Source: an uncultured Clostridia bacterium (GTDB lineage: Bacteria > Bacillota > Clostridia > Oscillospirales > Acutalibacteraceae). From it: DNA of 64,000 nucleotides. Under the pieces are notes generated by a model. It searched no databases. It had not been told where the DNA came from and was given only the letters and a program-made list of their open reading frames with translations. Within the stretch, counting starts at the first letter, position 1. Every line of letters starts with the position of its first letter. Below, in pieces: positions 42,057 through 51,667 of this stretch. Location: contig CANQPS010000008.1 of NCBI GenBank assembly GCA_947625785.1, positions 1-64,000 of the forward strand, in the 5' to 3' direction. Both the position numbers and the translations under genes were made by a program.

Positions 42057-43114
42057 GAACTGTTCAGGTACAAGTAGGAAAAAATTATGATATACTTATA
42101 GATAGAAATATTTTAAAAGATAGCGGAACATTTATAAAAAATGTTTTTAAAAGAGATAATGTTCGTGCAGCAATAGTGAGTGATAGTAATGTCGCACCAT
42201 TATACAGTGAAATTGTTATTAATTCTCTTAAATCAGTAGGATATGAAACTTCATTATTTGTATTTCCTGCCGGTGAACAATCCAAAAAACTTAGTACCAT
42301 TGAAAAAATGTATCAGCATTTTTCGGAAAATTCTTTGACGAGAAAAGATATTGTGGTTGCATTGGGCGGAGGTGTTACAGGTGATATGGCGGGTTTCGCC
42401 GCCGCAACATATTTAAGAGGTATTGATTTTGTTCAAATTCCTACAACTTTATTGTCACAAGTTGATTCATCAGTAGGAGGCAAAACAGGTGTTGATACAG
42501 ATTTCGGTAAAAATCTTGTCGGAGCATTCTGGCAGCCAAGACTTGTTATTATTGATATAAATACACTTGATACTCTCAGCAATAGAGTTTTTTGCGATGG
42601 TATGGGTGAGGTTATTAAATATGGCTGTATAAAGAGCAAATCACTTTTTGAAAAACTTGAAAATAATAATATTAAAGATATTATTGAAGATGTTATAGAG
42701 GAATGTGTTTCGATTAAAAAAGATGTCGTTGAGGCTGACGAAAAAGAAACAACAGGTGAAAGAGCTTTATTGAATTTTGGTCATACATTCGGTCATTCCA
42801 TAGAAAAATTATATAATTTCTCAACTATAAGTCACGGCGAAGCTATAAGTATAGGTTCCTGTATAATAACAAGAGCCTCTGAAAAGGCTAATCTTACAAA
42901 ATCGGGTTGTCTTGACAGAATAGAAAATCTTCTAAAAAAATATAATTTGCCTACTACAACAGATAAGAGTATTTTAGATATTGCTAATGCCTCGAAAAAT
43001 GATAAGAAAAGTGTCGGTACATCTATTGGTCTGGTGCTTATAGATGATATAGGAAGCAGTTTTATTTATAAAATAAAATTGGAAGATATCTATAATTTTA
43101 TAAATTGCTTATAG
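42053..43114 (+). CDS. aroB: 3-dehydroquinate synthase
   Basis: It cyclises DAHP to 3-dehydroquinate, using NAD and a divalent metal. The 353-residue protein has PAGEQSK, ALGGGVTGDMAGFAAATYLRG, PTTLLSQVDSSVGGKTGVD and the metal-binding His region FGHTFGHSIE. GGAG precedes the ATG, which overlaps the tyrA stop. The 142-bp gap after it contains no clear gene (see findings). Confidence 0.96.
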   Translation: MRTVQVQVGKNYDILIDRNILKDSGTFIKNVFKRDNVRAAIVSDSNVAPLYSEIVINSLKSVGYETSLFVFPAGEQSKKLSTIEKMYQHFSENSLTRKDIVVALGGGVTGDMAGFAAATYLRGIDFVQIPTTLLSQVDSSVGGKTGVDTDFGKNLVGAFWQPRLVIIDINTLDTLSNRVFCDGMGEVIKYGCIKSKSLFEKLENNNIKDIIEDVIEECVSIKKDVVEADEKETTGERALLNFGHTFGHSIEKLYNFSTISHGEAISIGSCIITRASEKANLTKSGCLDRIENLLKKYNLPTTTDKSILDIANASKNDKKSVGTSIGLVLIDDIGSSFIYKIKLEDIYNFINCL

Positions 43115-43257
43115 TAATTTTAAATCGCAGAGGAAATAATAATATATGTCTAAGAGGGATAGGCTTAAAATTATATTGGCAGTTTGACGGCTTTGCTCCA
43201 CAAAGATGGCAAACCGATTGTCAGTGAATTTATAAAATGGGATTAGAGGGATAAGTT

Positions 43258-44049
43258 TTGGCAAGATTATGTCCGTTGTTTAGCGGCAGCAGGGGAAACT
43301 GCTATTATTTAGGTTCGGCTAAAAAAGGTATATTGGTTGATGCCGGCAGAAGTGCTAAACAGATAGAAAATTCTTTGTTATATAATGGTCTTGATATTAA
43401 AAATATTGAGGCTATTTTTATAACACACGAACATAGCGACCATATTAAGGGATTAAGGGTTCTTGCATCAAAATATAAAATACCTGTTTATGCGTCAGAG
43501 GGAACTATCAGTCAGCTTGAATATAACGGGACTTTAACACAAGCATTTCCATATGAAATTATAGATAAATCCGGTGCGGCTGTTGCAGATATGTTTATTG
43601 AGCCTTTTCGTATATCACACGATTGTGCGGAGGGATATGGATATAAAATTAATACATACGATGACAGAAAGGTCGCCGTTGCTACCGATTTGGGATATAT
43701 TTCAAAAGAAGTAAAGAATAGCTTAACAGGTTGTGATACCATTGTAATTGAGGCTAATCACGATATTGGTATGCTGCAAAACGGTCGCTATCCCTATGAT
43801 TTAAAACGCAGAATACTATCCGATAAAGGTCATTTGTCCAATATGGCTTGTGCTGATTTATTGCCTTATTTTACGGAAAATGGTACTACAAGATTTGTGC
43901 TTGCACATTTAAGTGCTGAAAATAATATTCCTGAGCTTGCATACCAGACGGCTGTATGTAGTTTATCTATGGCAGGAATAAAGGAAAATTCGGATTATAT
44001 ATTATCTGTTGCCCCCGCCGAAAATAAAAACGGAAGCATTATCTTTTAG
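43258..44049 (+). CDS. MBL-fold metal-dependent hydrolase (YycJ/WalJ-like)
   Basis: The 263-residue protein has the metallo-beta-lactamase metal site THEHSDH (His57, His59, Asp61, His62), with later His residues in SHDCAEGYGY and LAHLSAENN. The N-terminal LFSGSRGNCYYLG pattern matches the YycJ group, linked in Bacillus to the WalKR system and DNA-end metabolism. It is probably a nuclease or nucleotide hydrolase. The TTG start follows AGAGGG. No walKR genes are adjacent. Confidence 0.9.
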   Translation: MARLCPLFSGSRGNCYYLGSAKKGILVDAGRSAKQIENSLLYNGLDIKNIEAIFITHEHSDHIKGLRVLASKYKIPVYASEGTISQLEYNGTLTQAFPYEIIDKSGAAVADMFIEPFRISHDCAEGYGYKINTYDDRKVAVATDLGYISKEVKNSLTGCDTIVIEANHDIGMLQNGRYPYDLKRRILSDKGHLSNMACADLLPYFTENGTTRFVLAHLSAENNIPELAYQTAVCSLSMAGIKENSDYILSVAPAENKNGSIIF

Positions 44050-44085
44050 AGGATTATTTTGATAAAATAATTGGAGGAAAAATTG

Positions 44086-44901
44086 ATGTTAAATTATATG
44101 AAATTAATTGATATATTTAAAGATACTGTTAGTATGTTTAATGATAATGAAGATTTAAAAGCTGCTGCAAATATATTAAAAGAAAATACAGAGGTTTTTC
44201 CGGAAAATTTTATTTCTCCCATAAGAAATATTGCTAATGACAGAAAAAATATTGTTGTTGAAGAAAATACTACTTTCAAATCTGCCAAGGAACATATTAA
44301 TCATAATAACAAGATTGCTGTACTTAACTTTGCAAATCCTCATACGGCAGGTGGTGGTGTAACTAATGGTGCTATGGCACAAGAAGAATGTTTATGCAGA
44401 AGCAGTAATTTGTATTTGAGTCTAACTACCGAAAAAGCTAAATCTGATTATTATTTATACAATCGCAAGAAGGTTGGTAAAGTTTTTACAGACAGAATAG
44501 TATATTCGCCAAATGTTACGGTTATAAAATCTGATGATACATATCCCGAATTAATGAAGGAATATTTTAGTGTTGATGTTATAACCTGTGCTGCCCCTAT
44601 AACAACAATTTTATTAACGAATAATCAAAAGAAATCTCTCGAACAAATTTTTTATAACAGAATAAAAAATATTTTTGAAGTTGCTTTATCGAAACAAGTT
44701 AATATATTAATATTAGGTGCATTTGGCTGTGGAGCATTTAACAATCCTCCGGAATTGGTAGCAAAAGTTTTCAAAACTTTATTAGTCAATGAAGAATATC
44801 AAAAATATTTTAAACAAGTAGTATTTGCTATTAAGCCAAAAAATAATAGCAGTAATTGTCCGAATGTTTCTGCATTTAGAGAAGTATTCAAGAATATCTA
44901 A
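44086..44901 (+). CDS. Microbial-type PARG (TIGR02452-like ADP-ribosyl hydrolase)
   Basis: The 271-residue protein matches the bacterial poly(ADP-ribose) glycohydrolase family. Its signature GGG (89-91) followed by QEE (99-101), in the context NFANPHTAGGGVTNGAMAQEECLC, is the catalytic loop with the two Glu residues. A macrodomain-like core continues to LILGAFGCGAFNNPPELVA. Such enzymes strip ADP-ribose from targets. No ADP-ribosyltransferase or DarT gene is adjacent. GGAGG precedes ATG 44086; an earlier in-frame ATG-like start at 44071 is less well placed. Confidence 0.88.
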   Translation: MLNYMKLIDIFKDTVSMFNDNEDLKAAANILKENTEVFPENFISPIRNIANDRKNIVVEENTTFKSAKEHINHNNKIAVLNFANPHTAGGGVTNGAMAQEECLCRSSNLYLSLTTEKAKSDYYLYNRKKVGKVFTDRIVYSPNVTVIKSDDTYPELMKEYFSVDVITCAAPITTILLTNNQKKSLEQIFYNRIKNIFEVALSKQVNILILGAFGCGAFNNPPELVAKVFKTLLVNEEYQKYFKQVVFAIKPKNNSSNCPNVSAFREVFKNI

Positions 44902-44923
44902 ATTTCGCATAAGGTAATGATGT

Positions 44924-45406
44924 ATGATAACAATTAATATAATTTGTGTGGGTAATTTAAAGGAAAGGTATTGGCGTGATGCGTGCGGCGAATACTCGAA
45001 AAGATTATCGTCTTTTTGTAAATTTAATATTATAGAAATTCCTGAGTGCAGATTGCCCGAAAATCCATCTCAATCTCAAATAGAAAATACTCTTGATGAT
45101 GAAGGAAAACGCATATTGGATAAAATTCCAAGAGGCAGCAAAGTATATGCTATGTGTATTGAGGCAAAAGAAAAATCATCTGAGGAACTCGCTGCCGATT
45201 TTGCGAATATTGCTGTCAGTGGTTATAGCAGTATTTCATTTGTGATAGGCGGTTCTTGGGGATTATCTAAAATAGTTAAAGATAATGCCGATTACAAGAT
45301 TTCAATGTCTAAAATGACTTTCCCTCATCAACTTGCAAGAGTTATGCTTTGTGAGCAGATTTACAGAGCATTTCAAATAAACAACGGCGGAAAATACCAT
45401 AAGTAA
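44924..45406 (+). CDS. rlmH: 23S rRNA pseudouridine-1915 N3-methyltransferase
   Basis: This SPOUT methyltransferase modifies helix 69 of 23S rRNA on the assembled ribosome. At 160 residues it has normal length, with INIICVGNLKERYW at the N-terminus, the SAM knot SFVIGGSWGLSK and the conserved C-terminus HQLARVMLCEQIYRAFQINNGGKYHK split by charged turns. It has short spacing to the PARG gene and to the SDR gene. AAGGTAATG precedes the ATG. Confidence 0.95.
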   Translation: MITINIICVGNLKERYWRDACGEYSKRLSSFCKFNIIEIPECRLPENPSQSQIENTLDDEGKRILDKIPRGSKVYAMCIEAKEKSSEELAADFANIAVSGYSSISFVIGGSWGLSKIVKDNADYKISMSKMTFPHQLARVMLCEQIYRAFQINNGGKYHK

Positions 45407-45431
45407 ATTTATTAAATAGGAGGTAAATATT

Positions 45432-46181
45432 ATGATAGCAATAGTAACAGGTGCATCATCAGGTATAGGAAAAGAATTTGTAAGACAAATTACATCTCAT
45501 TATAAAAATATTAATGAAATATGGGTAATTGCAAGAAGAACAGAACGATTAAAAACCTTACAAAAAATGGTTAATGTTAAACTTGTGCCTATAACACTTG
45601 ATTTAATAAATCCTGACAGCATTAAGGTATTAAAGAAAATGTTGAAAGAACGCAGTCCAAAGGTTAAGTTATTGGTAAATAGTGCCGGATTTGGTCAGGT
45701 TGGCGGATTTACAGATATGGATTGTAAGTACAGTACCGATATGATAGCTGTAAATTGTACGGCATTGACAGCTATAACTCATACCGTATTGCCATATATT
45801 ACATATAATGGCAGGATAATTCAGATTGCTTCATCAGCAGCATTTTTACCTCAGCCTGATTTTGCGGTTTATGCGGCAACTAAATCTTATGTTTTAAGTT
45901 TTTCAAGAGCGTTGAATATAGAACTTAAACGCAGAAAAATAAAAGTAACCGCTGTTTGTCCCGGACCTGTTAAAACTGAATTTTTTGACCTTGCCGAAAA
46001 AACAGGTAAACTTGCAGAATATAAAAAATATTTTTTTGTAGATGCGGTTAAAGTTGTTCGCAAGGCACTTATTGATAGTGTTGATGGTAAAGAATTATCT
46101 ATTTACAGCATACCTATGAAGGCTTTTTATATTCTGACTAAAACAGTACCACACAGAATTATATTGAAAATTTATAAGTGA
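45432..46181 (+). CDS. Short-chain dehydrogenase/reductase
   Basis: The 249-residue Rossmann protein has the NAD(P) motif TGASSGIG (6-13), the NSAG motif, Ser (ASSAAF) and the YAATK catalytic Tyr/Lys pair. TAGGAGG precedes the ATG. The residue pattern resembles the DltE/YqjQ type of SDR; substrate unknown. It is the last gene of the run with rlmH and ends before a hairpin. Confidence 0.9.
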   Translation: MIAIVTGASSGIGKEFVRQITSHYKNINEIWVIARRTERLKTLQKMVNVKLVPITLDLINPDSIKVLKKMLKERSPKVKLLVNSAGFGQVGGFTDMDCKYSTDMIAVNCTALTAITHTVLPYITYNGRIIQIASSAAFLPQPDFAVYAATKSYVLSFSRALNIELKRRKIKVTAVCPGPVKTEFFDLAEKTGKLAEYKKYFFVDAVKVVRKALIDSVDGKELSIYSIPMKAFYILTKTVPHRIILKIYK

Positions 46182-46347
46182 TAAAATTGCATCATTTTGA
46201 ATTGCCTTCTGAATATGAAAAAAGTATCTGTTATTAATATCAAAGCAGTTAATGTATAAAACAATTTGATTTTGTTGTTAAGACATATAAATGATTTGGA
46301 AAGCAGCATTGTTAATAAAGTATTTATTTAATAAAATATTATTTTAG

Positions 46348-46385
46348 ATATTATACTATATTCCGAGTAGTATAATATAGTTTTT
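46348..46385 (+). terminator. Probable terminator of the SDR transcript
   Basis: ATATTATACTA pairs with TAGTATAATAT around a 9-nt loop, followed two bases later by TTTTT. It lies 167 bp after the SDR stop. Confidence 0.65.
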
Positions 46386-46433
46386 GGATTGTGCAAATTA
46401 TATAAAAAATATTTTAAATGTTGTGAAAAATTC

Positions 46434-46477
46434 TATCCCCCTATATTTTTCAAATACTTGCAAAATATAGGGGGATA
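46434..46477. repeat. 16-bp inverted repeat inside the S10-operon promoter
   Basis: TATCCCCCTATATTTT (46434-46449) pairs perfectly with AAAATATAGGGGGATA (46462-46477) around a 12-nt loop. The right arm covers the last bases of the -35 and the promoter spacer of the ribosomal operon. No T-run follows, so it looks like an operator rather than a terminator. Confidence 0.7.
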
Positions 46478-46486
46478 TGCTATTAT
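46458..46486 (+). promoter_or_regulatory. Main promoter of the S10-spc-alpha operon
   Basis: TTGCAA (46458-46463) and TATTAT (46481-46486) are 17 bp apart; a TATAAT at 46484 gives a 20-bp alternative. The expected start near 46493 gives a leader of about 305 nt. Confidence 0.7.
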
Positions 46487-46492
46487 AATAGA

Positions 46493-46797
46493 GCGTGACT
46501 GCAATAGATATGCGATGAAGCGGGAGGTTGCGACTGAAATATGTCGGTTTTTCCGTGGAGTATGTCCGATTTTAAACCGGGCGAAAGAATATAAGAAGAT
46601 TTGTTCTTGATATATGATTTGTTTGCACTTGTAAGAGTTGCTGTGTAAAAAATCATTGTATCAGACTTCTGTGCTTGAACTATGCTCGGATTTATGAAAT
46701 TCTAAATCCGTTTTTTTAATAAATGCGTAGGGAACACCCGGAGGGGTGTTTTAAATCAAGCGAAACGCCCGCCAACTACAATAAGGAGGCGACGACA
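46493..46797 (+). promoter_or_regulatory. Structured leader of the S10 operon
   Basis: About 305 nt separate the promoter from rpsJ. The leader holds GAAGCGGGAGGTTGCGAC, several internal complementary segments, an intrinsic terminator at 46687-46717, and a small hairpin AACACCC-ggag-GGGTGTT (46733-46750). AAGGAGG before rpsJ is at 46783-46789. The layout suggests control by attenuation, probably by a ribosomal protein such as L4 as in other bacteria, though the ligand is not shown. Confidence 0.6.
46687..46717 (+). terminator. Attenuator terminator in the S10 leader
   Basis: CGGATTTA pairs with TAAATCCG around an 8-nt loop and is followed by seven T residues, 81 bp before rpsJ. Confidence 0.8.
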
Positions 46798-47109
46798 ATG
46801 GCAGTTAAGGAAAAAATCAGAATAAGACTTAAAGGTTATGATCATCAAATTGTTGACCAATCTGCTGAGAAGATTGTTGCTACTGCTAAGAAGACAGGTG
46901 CAAGAGTTTCAGGACCTATTCCTCTTCCAACAGAAAAGCAAGTTATAACTATCCTTCGTGCTGTTCATAAGGACAAGGACAGCAGAGAACAATTTGAAAT
47001 GAGAACTCACAAAAGACTTATCGACATTCTTAGACCATCTAACAAAACTGTTGATGCTCTTATGAATATGGAACTCCCTGCAGGTGTTGAAATCGAAATC
47101 AAATTATAA
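46798..47109 (+). CDS. rpsJ: 30S ribosomal protein S10
   Basis: The first gene of the ribosomal superoperon; S10 joins the 30S head and also serves the NusB antitermination complex. The 103-residue protein matches the family ([21 protein letters not shown], then the RTHKRLIDI motif). AAGGAGG is 8 bases before ATG 46798. An upstream in-frame start at 46723 would translate the leader hairpin and is rejected. Confidence 0.98.
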   Translation: MAVKEKIRIRLKGYDHQIVDQSAEKIVATAKKTGARVSGPIPLPTEKQVITILRAVHKDKDSREQFEMRTHKRLIDILRPSNKTVDALMNMELPAGVEIEIKL

Positions 47110-47198
47110 TATTTGAAATTTATCTTCAACCAACCTATCGGTGAGGTCAAGTTGGTGAAAAATCCAACCAATAACCTTGTATTTAGGAGGAATAAACA

Positions 47199-47831
47199 AT
47201 GCAAAAAGCAATCATCGGTAAAAAAATCGGTATGACACAGATTTTCGATGAAAAAGGTAACGTTGTACCTGTTACTGTTGTAGAAGCCGGCCCTTGTGCA
47301 GTTTCTCAGGTTAAAACAGTAGAAAACGACGGCTATGCTGCTGTTCAAATGGGTTTTGACGATTTGAAGGCTAAAAGAGTTAATAAGCCTATGAACGGCC
47401 ATTTTAAAAAAGCTAATGTTGCTCCAAAGAGAACATTGCGTGAATTCCGCTTTGATGATGTTACTGCTTATAATGTGGGAGATTTAATCAAGGCTGATGT
47501 ATTTGCTGAGGGCGATAAAGTTGATGTTACAGGTACAAGCAAAGGTAAAGGCTATGCCGGTGTAATTAAGCGTTGGAATTTCCAAAGACTTAAAGAAACT
47601 CACGGTTCGGGTCCTGTTGCTCGTCACGGCGGTTCAATGGGTGCTTGTTCTACACCTTCAAGAGTTTGGAAGGGTAAGAAAATGGCAGGTCATTTGGGTG
47701 CTGAAAAGGTAACAGTCCAAAATCTCAAGATTGTTAAGGTTGACGCCGAAAATAATCTTATCGCCATAAAAGGTGCTATACCGGGTCCTAACAACGGTAC
47801 AGTAATAATTCGCGAAAGCGTTAAGGCGTAA
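47199..47831 (+). CDS. rplC: 50S ribosomal protein L3
   Basis: An assembly-initiating 50S protein near the peptidyl transferase centre. At 210 residues it has the family core [17 protein letters not shown] and the arginine-rich loop around [11 protein letters not shown]. It is preceded by an 89-bp gap in which ACCAAC...GTTGGT forms a small hairpin, then TTAGGAGG. Confidence 0.98.
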   Translation: MQKAIIGKKIGMTQIFDEKGNVVPVTVVEAGPCAVSQVKTVENDGYAAVQMGFDDLKAKRVNKPMNGHFKKANVAPKRTLREFRFDDVTAYNVGDLIKADVFAEGDKVDVTGTSKGKGYAGVIKRWNFQRLKETHGSGPVARHGGSMGACSTPSRVWKGKKMAGHLGAEKVTVQNLKIVKVDAENNLIAIKGAIPGPNNGTVIIRESVKA

Positions 47832-47848
47832 GGGAAGGAGGAATTTAA

Positions 47849-48472
47849 ATGCCAAGTTTAGCAGTACTCGATATGACAGGCAAGGAAGTTGGCTCGGTCG
47901 AACTTGCAGAAAGTATTTTTGGTATTGAACCAAATACCACCGCTGTTCACCAAATGGTAGTTAATTACCTCGCTAATCAAAGACAAGGTACACAATCCGC
48001 TCTTACTCGTTCTGAGGTATCCGGCGGCGGCAGAAAGCCTTGGAGACAAAAGGGAACAGGCCACGCAAGACAAGGTTCTACTCGTTCACCTCAATGGAGA
48101 CACGGTGGTGTTGTATTTGCTCCAAAGCCTCGCAGCTATGGCTTTTCTGTAAATAAAAAGGTAAAAAGACTTGCTATGAAGTCAGCCTTATCAAGCAAGG
48201 TTGTTGACAATGATTTAATCGTTCTTGATGCTATCAAAGTTGACAGCTACAAAACTAAAACTATCGTTAATATGCTCACAGCAATAGGTTCTGAAAAGAA
48301 GGCTCTTATTGTATTGCCTGAGGTAAACGATATGATAATTAAGTCTGCAAGAAATATTCCTGGTGTTAAAACAGCACAAGTAAACACAATCAATGTTTAC
48401 GATATAGTAAATGCAGACAAACTTATAATAGTTAAAGATGCATTAAGCAAAATTGAGGAGGTGTACGCATAA
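47849..48472 (+). CDS. rplD: 50S ribosomal protein L4
   Basis: It lines the peptide exit tunnel; in enterobacteria it also represses its own operon. The 207-residue protein contains the tunnel loop [28 protein letters not shown] precedes the ATG. Its stop overlaps the rplW start by 1 nt (TAATG). Confidence 0.98.
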   Translation: MPSLAVLDMTGKEVGSVELAESIFGIEPNTTAVHQMVVNYLANQRQGTQSALTRSEVSGGGRKPWRQKGTGHARQGSTRSPQWRHGGVVFAPKPRSYGFSVNKKVKRLAMKSALSSKVVDNDLIVLDAIKVDSYKTKTIVNMLTAIGSEKKALIVLPEVNDMIIKSARNIPGVKTAQVNTINVYDIVNADKLIIVKDALSKIEEVYA

Positions 48473-48762
48473 TGACAGCTCGTGATATTATTTTAAAACC
48501 TGTTATCTCTGAAAAAAGTATGGCAGGTATCGCTGATAAAAAGTACACCTTTAAGGTTGCTAAAACAGCTAATAAAATAGAAATCGCTAAGGCCGTTGAA
48601 GAAATTTTCGGTGTTAAGGTTGCAAAGGTTAATACCGTAAGCGTTAAAGGTCATTTGCGTCGTCAAGGAAGATTTGAGGGCTATACTCCTTCTTGGAAGA
48701 AAGCTATCGTAACACTTGATGAAAATAGTAAAACAATAGAGTTTTTTGAAGGTATGATGTAA
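48472..48762 (+). CDS. rplW: 50S ribosomal protein L23
   Basis: It sits at the tunnel exit and docks trigger factor and SRP. The 96-residue length and core ([29 protein letters not shown]) are typical. It is coupled to rplD by a 1-nt overlap, with GGAGGTG upstream. Confidence 0.97.
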   Translation: MTARDIILKPVISEKSMAGIADKKYTFKVAKTANKIEIAKAVEEIFGVKVAKVNTVSVKGHLRRQGRFEGYTPSWKKAIVTLDENSKTIEFFEGMM

Positions 48763-48846
48763 GCCTGCTCTAAAAAATAAAACAGGCGGAATGAATGGAG
48801 AAATGCCATTTTCTCCGCAAAGCCATCATATAGGAGTGTGAATTTT

Positions 48847-49680
48847 ATGGCAATCAAAAATTATAAGCCGACCACACCTTCCAGACGAAATATGTCCGTA
48901 ACAGATTATTCAATGCTTTCAAAGTGTGAACCGGAAAAAAGTCTTTTAGCTCCTCTTGCTAAAAAATCCGGTCGTAACAGCTACGGAAGAATTACGGTTC
49001 GTCACAGAGGCGGCGGCAATAGAAGAAAGTATCGTATTATTGACTTTAAGCGTCAAAAGTCCGATATGCCGGCAACCGTCCTTACATTGGAATATGACCC
49101 GAATCGTTCAGCTCATATCGCTTTAATTCAATATGAGGACGGAACAAAGAGTTATATAATTGCTCCAAACGGTCTTAGTGTAGGTGATAAGGTTGTTTCC
49201 GGTGCATCAGCAGATATCAAGCCTGGTAACGCTTTACCGCTTGTAAATATACCAACAGGTACATTTATCCATAATGTGGAACTTTATCCGGGTAAGGGTG
49301 CACAACTCGCTCGTGCAGCCGGTATTATGGCTCAGCTTATGGCTAAGGAAGGCAATATGGCTCTGCTCAGATTACCGTCAGGTGAATTAAGAAATGTACC
49401 AAATACTTGTATGGCTACTATCGGTCAGGTAGGTAACATAGACCACGAAAATGTTAAGATCGGTAAGGCTGGTCGTAAGCGTAATATGGGCTGGAGACCT
49501 ACTGTAAGAGGTTCTGTAATGAACCCTAATGACCACCCACACGGTGGTGGTGAAGGTAAAAGCCCTGTTGGTCGTCCGGGACCTGTTACTCCTTGGGGTA
49601 AACCGGCTCTTGGCTATAAGACCAGAAAGAAACACAAGGCTTCAGATAAATATATCATTAAACGCAGAAACGGTAAGTAA
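48847..49680 (+). CDS. rplB: 50S ribosomal protein L2
   Basis: It binds the 23S core and is needed for peptidyl transferase activity and subunit joining. The 277-residue protein has the conserved GRNNRGRIT-like [17 protein letters not shown] and the C-terminal [14 protein letters not shown]-like loop with the functional His. The 84-bp gap upstream has two small hairpins (GCCTG/CAGGC and GGAGAAA/TTTCTCC). I chose ATG 48847, with AGGAGTG upstream. Confidence 0.98.
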   Translation: MAIKNYKPTTPSRRNMSVTDYSMLSKCEPEKSLLAPLAKKSGRNSYGRITVRHRGGGNRRKYRIIDFKRQKSDMPATVLTLEYDPNRSAHIALIQYEDGTKSYIIAPNGLSVGDKVVSGASADIKPGNALPLVNIPTGTFIHNVELYPGKGAQLARAAGIMAQLMAKEGNMALLRLPSGELRNVPNTCMATIGQVGNIDHENVKIGKAGRKRNMGWRPTVRGSVMNPNDHPHGGGEGKSPVGRPGPVTPWGKPALGYKTRKKHKASDKYIIKRRNGK

Positions 49681-49704
49681 GGTACAGAAAGGAGCTTATA
49701 AACT

Positions 49705-49980
49705 ATGGGTAGAAGCGTAAAAAAAGGCCCTTATGTACAACCTGTGCTAATGAAAAGGGTTCTTGAAATGAATGCTGCCGGTGAGAAAAAAATCCTCAAA
49801 ACTTGGAGCAGATCCTCAACAATTTTTCCTGAATTTGTTGGACACACATTTGCAGTACACGATGGCCGTAAGCACGTGCCTGTATATGTTACAGAGGATA
49901 TGGTAGGTCATAAGCTTGGTGAGTTTGCACCTACAAGAACCTTTAAGGGTCACGCCGGTGCAAAAACTACTAAGAAATAA
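49705..49980 (+). CDS. rpsS: 30S ribosomal protein S19
   Basis: It forms a complex with S13 in the 30S head. The 91-residue protein begins [14 protein letters not shown] and has the basic C-terminal tail. GAAAGGAG precedes the ATG. Spacing to both neighbours is about 25 bp. Confidence 0.98.
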   Translation: MGRSVKKGPYVQPVLMKRVLEMNAAGEKKILKTWSRSSTIFPEFVGHTFAVHDGRKHVPVYVTEDMVGHKLGEFAPTRTFKGHAGAKTTKK

Positions 49981-50005
49981 TTCAGCCGAAAGGAGTTTAT
50001 AAAAA

Positions 50006-50344
50006 ATGGAAGCAAAGGCAGTATTGAAATACACTCGTATTTCACCGCGCAAGGTTTCTATTGTTTTGGATTTAATCCGCAATAAACCTGCTGATTATGC
50101 AATGGCTATCCTCAAGCATACTCCAAAGGCTGCTTGTGAGGATTTACAAAAATTACTCAAATCAGCAATGGCAAATGCAGAGAATAACCACAATATGGAC
50201 AAATCAAAATTATATATATCAGAATGTTATGTTTGTCCCGGTCCGATTTTAAAGCGTATGCGTCCAAGAGCACAAGGCCGTGCGTTTAGAATAGATAAAA
50301 GAACATCACACATCACTCTTGTTCTCAAAGAAAAAGCAGAATAA
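50006..50344 (+). CDS. rplV: 50S ribosomal protein L22
   Basis: It reaches into the peptide exit tunnel by a beta hairpin (macrolide-resistance site). The 112-residue sequence has [15 protein letters not shown] and the hairpin [22 protein letters not shown] lies upstream. Confidence 0.98.
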   Translation: MEAKAVLKYTRISPRKVSIVLDLIRNKPADYAMAILKHTPKAACEDLQKLLKSAMANAENNHNMDKSKLYISECYVCPGPILKRMRPRAQGRAFRIDKRTSHITLVLKEKAE

Positions 50345-50362
50345 GTGTTAAGGAGGTAAACT

Positions 50363-51028
50363 ATGGGTCAAAAAGTAAATCCACACGGCTATCGTGTTGG
50401 TATAATTAAAAACTGGGATTCACGCTGGTTTGCAAAAGACAGTGACTTTGGTGATACTCTTGTAGAAGACTATAATCTTCGTAAAACACTTAAAGCTCAG
50501 CTTTATAGTGCGGGTGTTCCAAAGATTGAAATTGAGCGTGACGCATCAAAGGTTAGAGTACACATTCATTGTGCAAAACCGGGTATGGTAATTGGTAAGG
50601 GTGGCAGCGAAATTGATAAATTAAAGGCTAAATGTGAAGCTATGGTTAAAAAGCCTGTTGTTATCAATATAGTAGAAGTTAAGTCTCCTGATTTAAATGC
50701 ACAGCTCGTTGCAGAAAATATTGCTCAACAACTTGAAAAGAGAATTTCTTTCCGCAGAGCAATGAAACAATGTATCGGCAGAGCTATGAAACTCGGTGCA
50801 AAAGGTATAAAAACTCAATGTTCAGGTCGTCTTGGTGGTGCAGAAATCGCAAGAACTGAACAATATCACGAGGGTACTATCCCTCTACAAACAATCAGAG
50901 CAGACATTGACTACGGTTTTGCAGAGGCTGCAACAACTTATGGTCGTATAGGTGTTAAAGTTTGGCTCTATAAAGGTGAGGTTCTTCAAGATAATCGTAA
51001 ACCTCGCAAGGAAGGAGGCAGTAAATAA
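50363..51028 (+). CDS. rpsC: 30S ribosomal protein S3
   Basis: It guards the mRNA entry channel and has helicase activity. The 221-residue protein has the KH domain with [18 protein letters not shown] precedes the ATG. The stop overlaps the rplP start by 1 nt (TAATG). Confidence 0.98.
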   Translation: MGQKVNPHGYRVGIIKNWDSRWFAKDSDFGDTLVEDYNLRKTLKAQLYSAGVPKIEIERDASKVRVHIHCAKPGMVIGKGGSEIDKLKAKCEAMVKKPVVINIVEVKSPDLNAQLVAENIAQQLEKRISFRRAMKQCIGRAMKLGAKGIKTQCSGRLGGAEIARTEQYHEGTIPLQTIRADIDYGFAEAATTYGRIGVKVWLYKGEVLQDNRKPRKEGGSK

Positions 51029-51447
51029 TGCTGTTACCAAAACGTGTTAAATACCGTAGAGTTCACAGAGGCCGTTTAACAGGTAAGGCTTCAAGAGGTA
51101 ACAAAGTTACTTACGGCGATTTCGGTCTTCAAGCCCTTGAACCGTCTTGGATTACTTCAAGACAAATAGAGGCTGCCCGTATTGCTATGACTCGTTATTG
51201 CAAAAGATTCGGTAAAGTATGGATAAAGATTTTCCCGGACAAGCCAATTACAGAAAAACCTGCCGAAACTCGAATGGGTTCAGGTAAAGGTTCACCGGAG
51301 TATTGGGTTGCTGTTGTTAAGCCGGGCAGAGTAATGTTTGAAATCGCCGGTGTTCCGGAAGAAACAGCAAGAGAGGCTTTCCGCCTCGCTGCTAACAAGC
51401 TGCCAATTAAATGCAAGTTCGTTAAGAAAGAGGAGGTTGAGCAATAA
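51028..51447 (+). CDS. rplP: 50S ribosomal protein L16
   Basis: It helps position A-site tRNA on the 50S. The 139-residue protein begins [16 protein letters not shown] and keeps [18 protein letters not shown]. It overlaps rpsC and rpmC by 1 nt each, so the three are tightly coupled. Confidence 0.98.
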   Translation: MLLPKRVKYRRVHRGRLTGKASRGNKVTYGDFGLQALEPSWITSRQIEAARIAMTRYCKRFGKVWIKIFPDKPITEKPAETRMGSGKGSPEYWVAVVKPGRVMFEIAGVPEETAREAFRLAANKLPIKCKFVKKEEVEQ

Positions 51448-51647
51448 TGAAGGCTTCGGAATTAAGAGATTTGTCAGTTGAAGAACTTGAAACTAAGCTC
51501 AAAGCCCTCAAAGAAGAGCTTTTCAACCTTCGTTTTCAACTTGCTATAAATCAACTGGATAACCCTATGCGTATAAGTGCCGTTAAAAAGGATATTGCAA
51601 GAGTTCAAACAATATTACGCCAATATGAACTCCAAGCTAACGCATAA
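51447..51647 (+). CDS. rpmC: 50S ribosomal protein L29
   Basis: A small tunnel-exit protein next to L23. At 66 residues it is all helical, with [27 protein letters not shown] split across two helices. Its ATG overlaps the rplP stop. Confidence 0.96.
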   Translation: MKASELRDLSVEELETKLKALKEELFNLRFQLAINQLDNPMRISAVKKDIARVQTILRQYELQANA

Positions 51648-51667
51648 TTGAAAGGGAGGAATATTCA

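Noticed and set aside
46723-46797. Upstream in-frame extension of rpsJ
   Set aside because: It reads through the leader hairpin and lacks a binding site; S10 is normally about 102 residues starting near [10 protein letters not shown].
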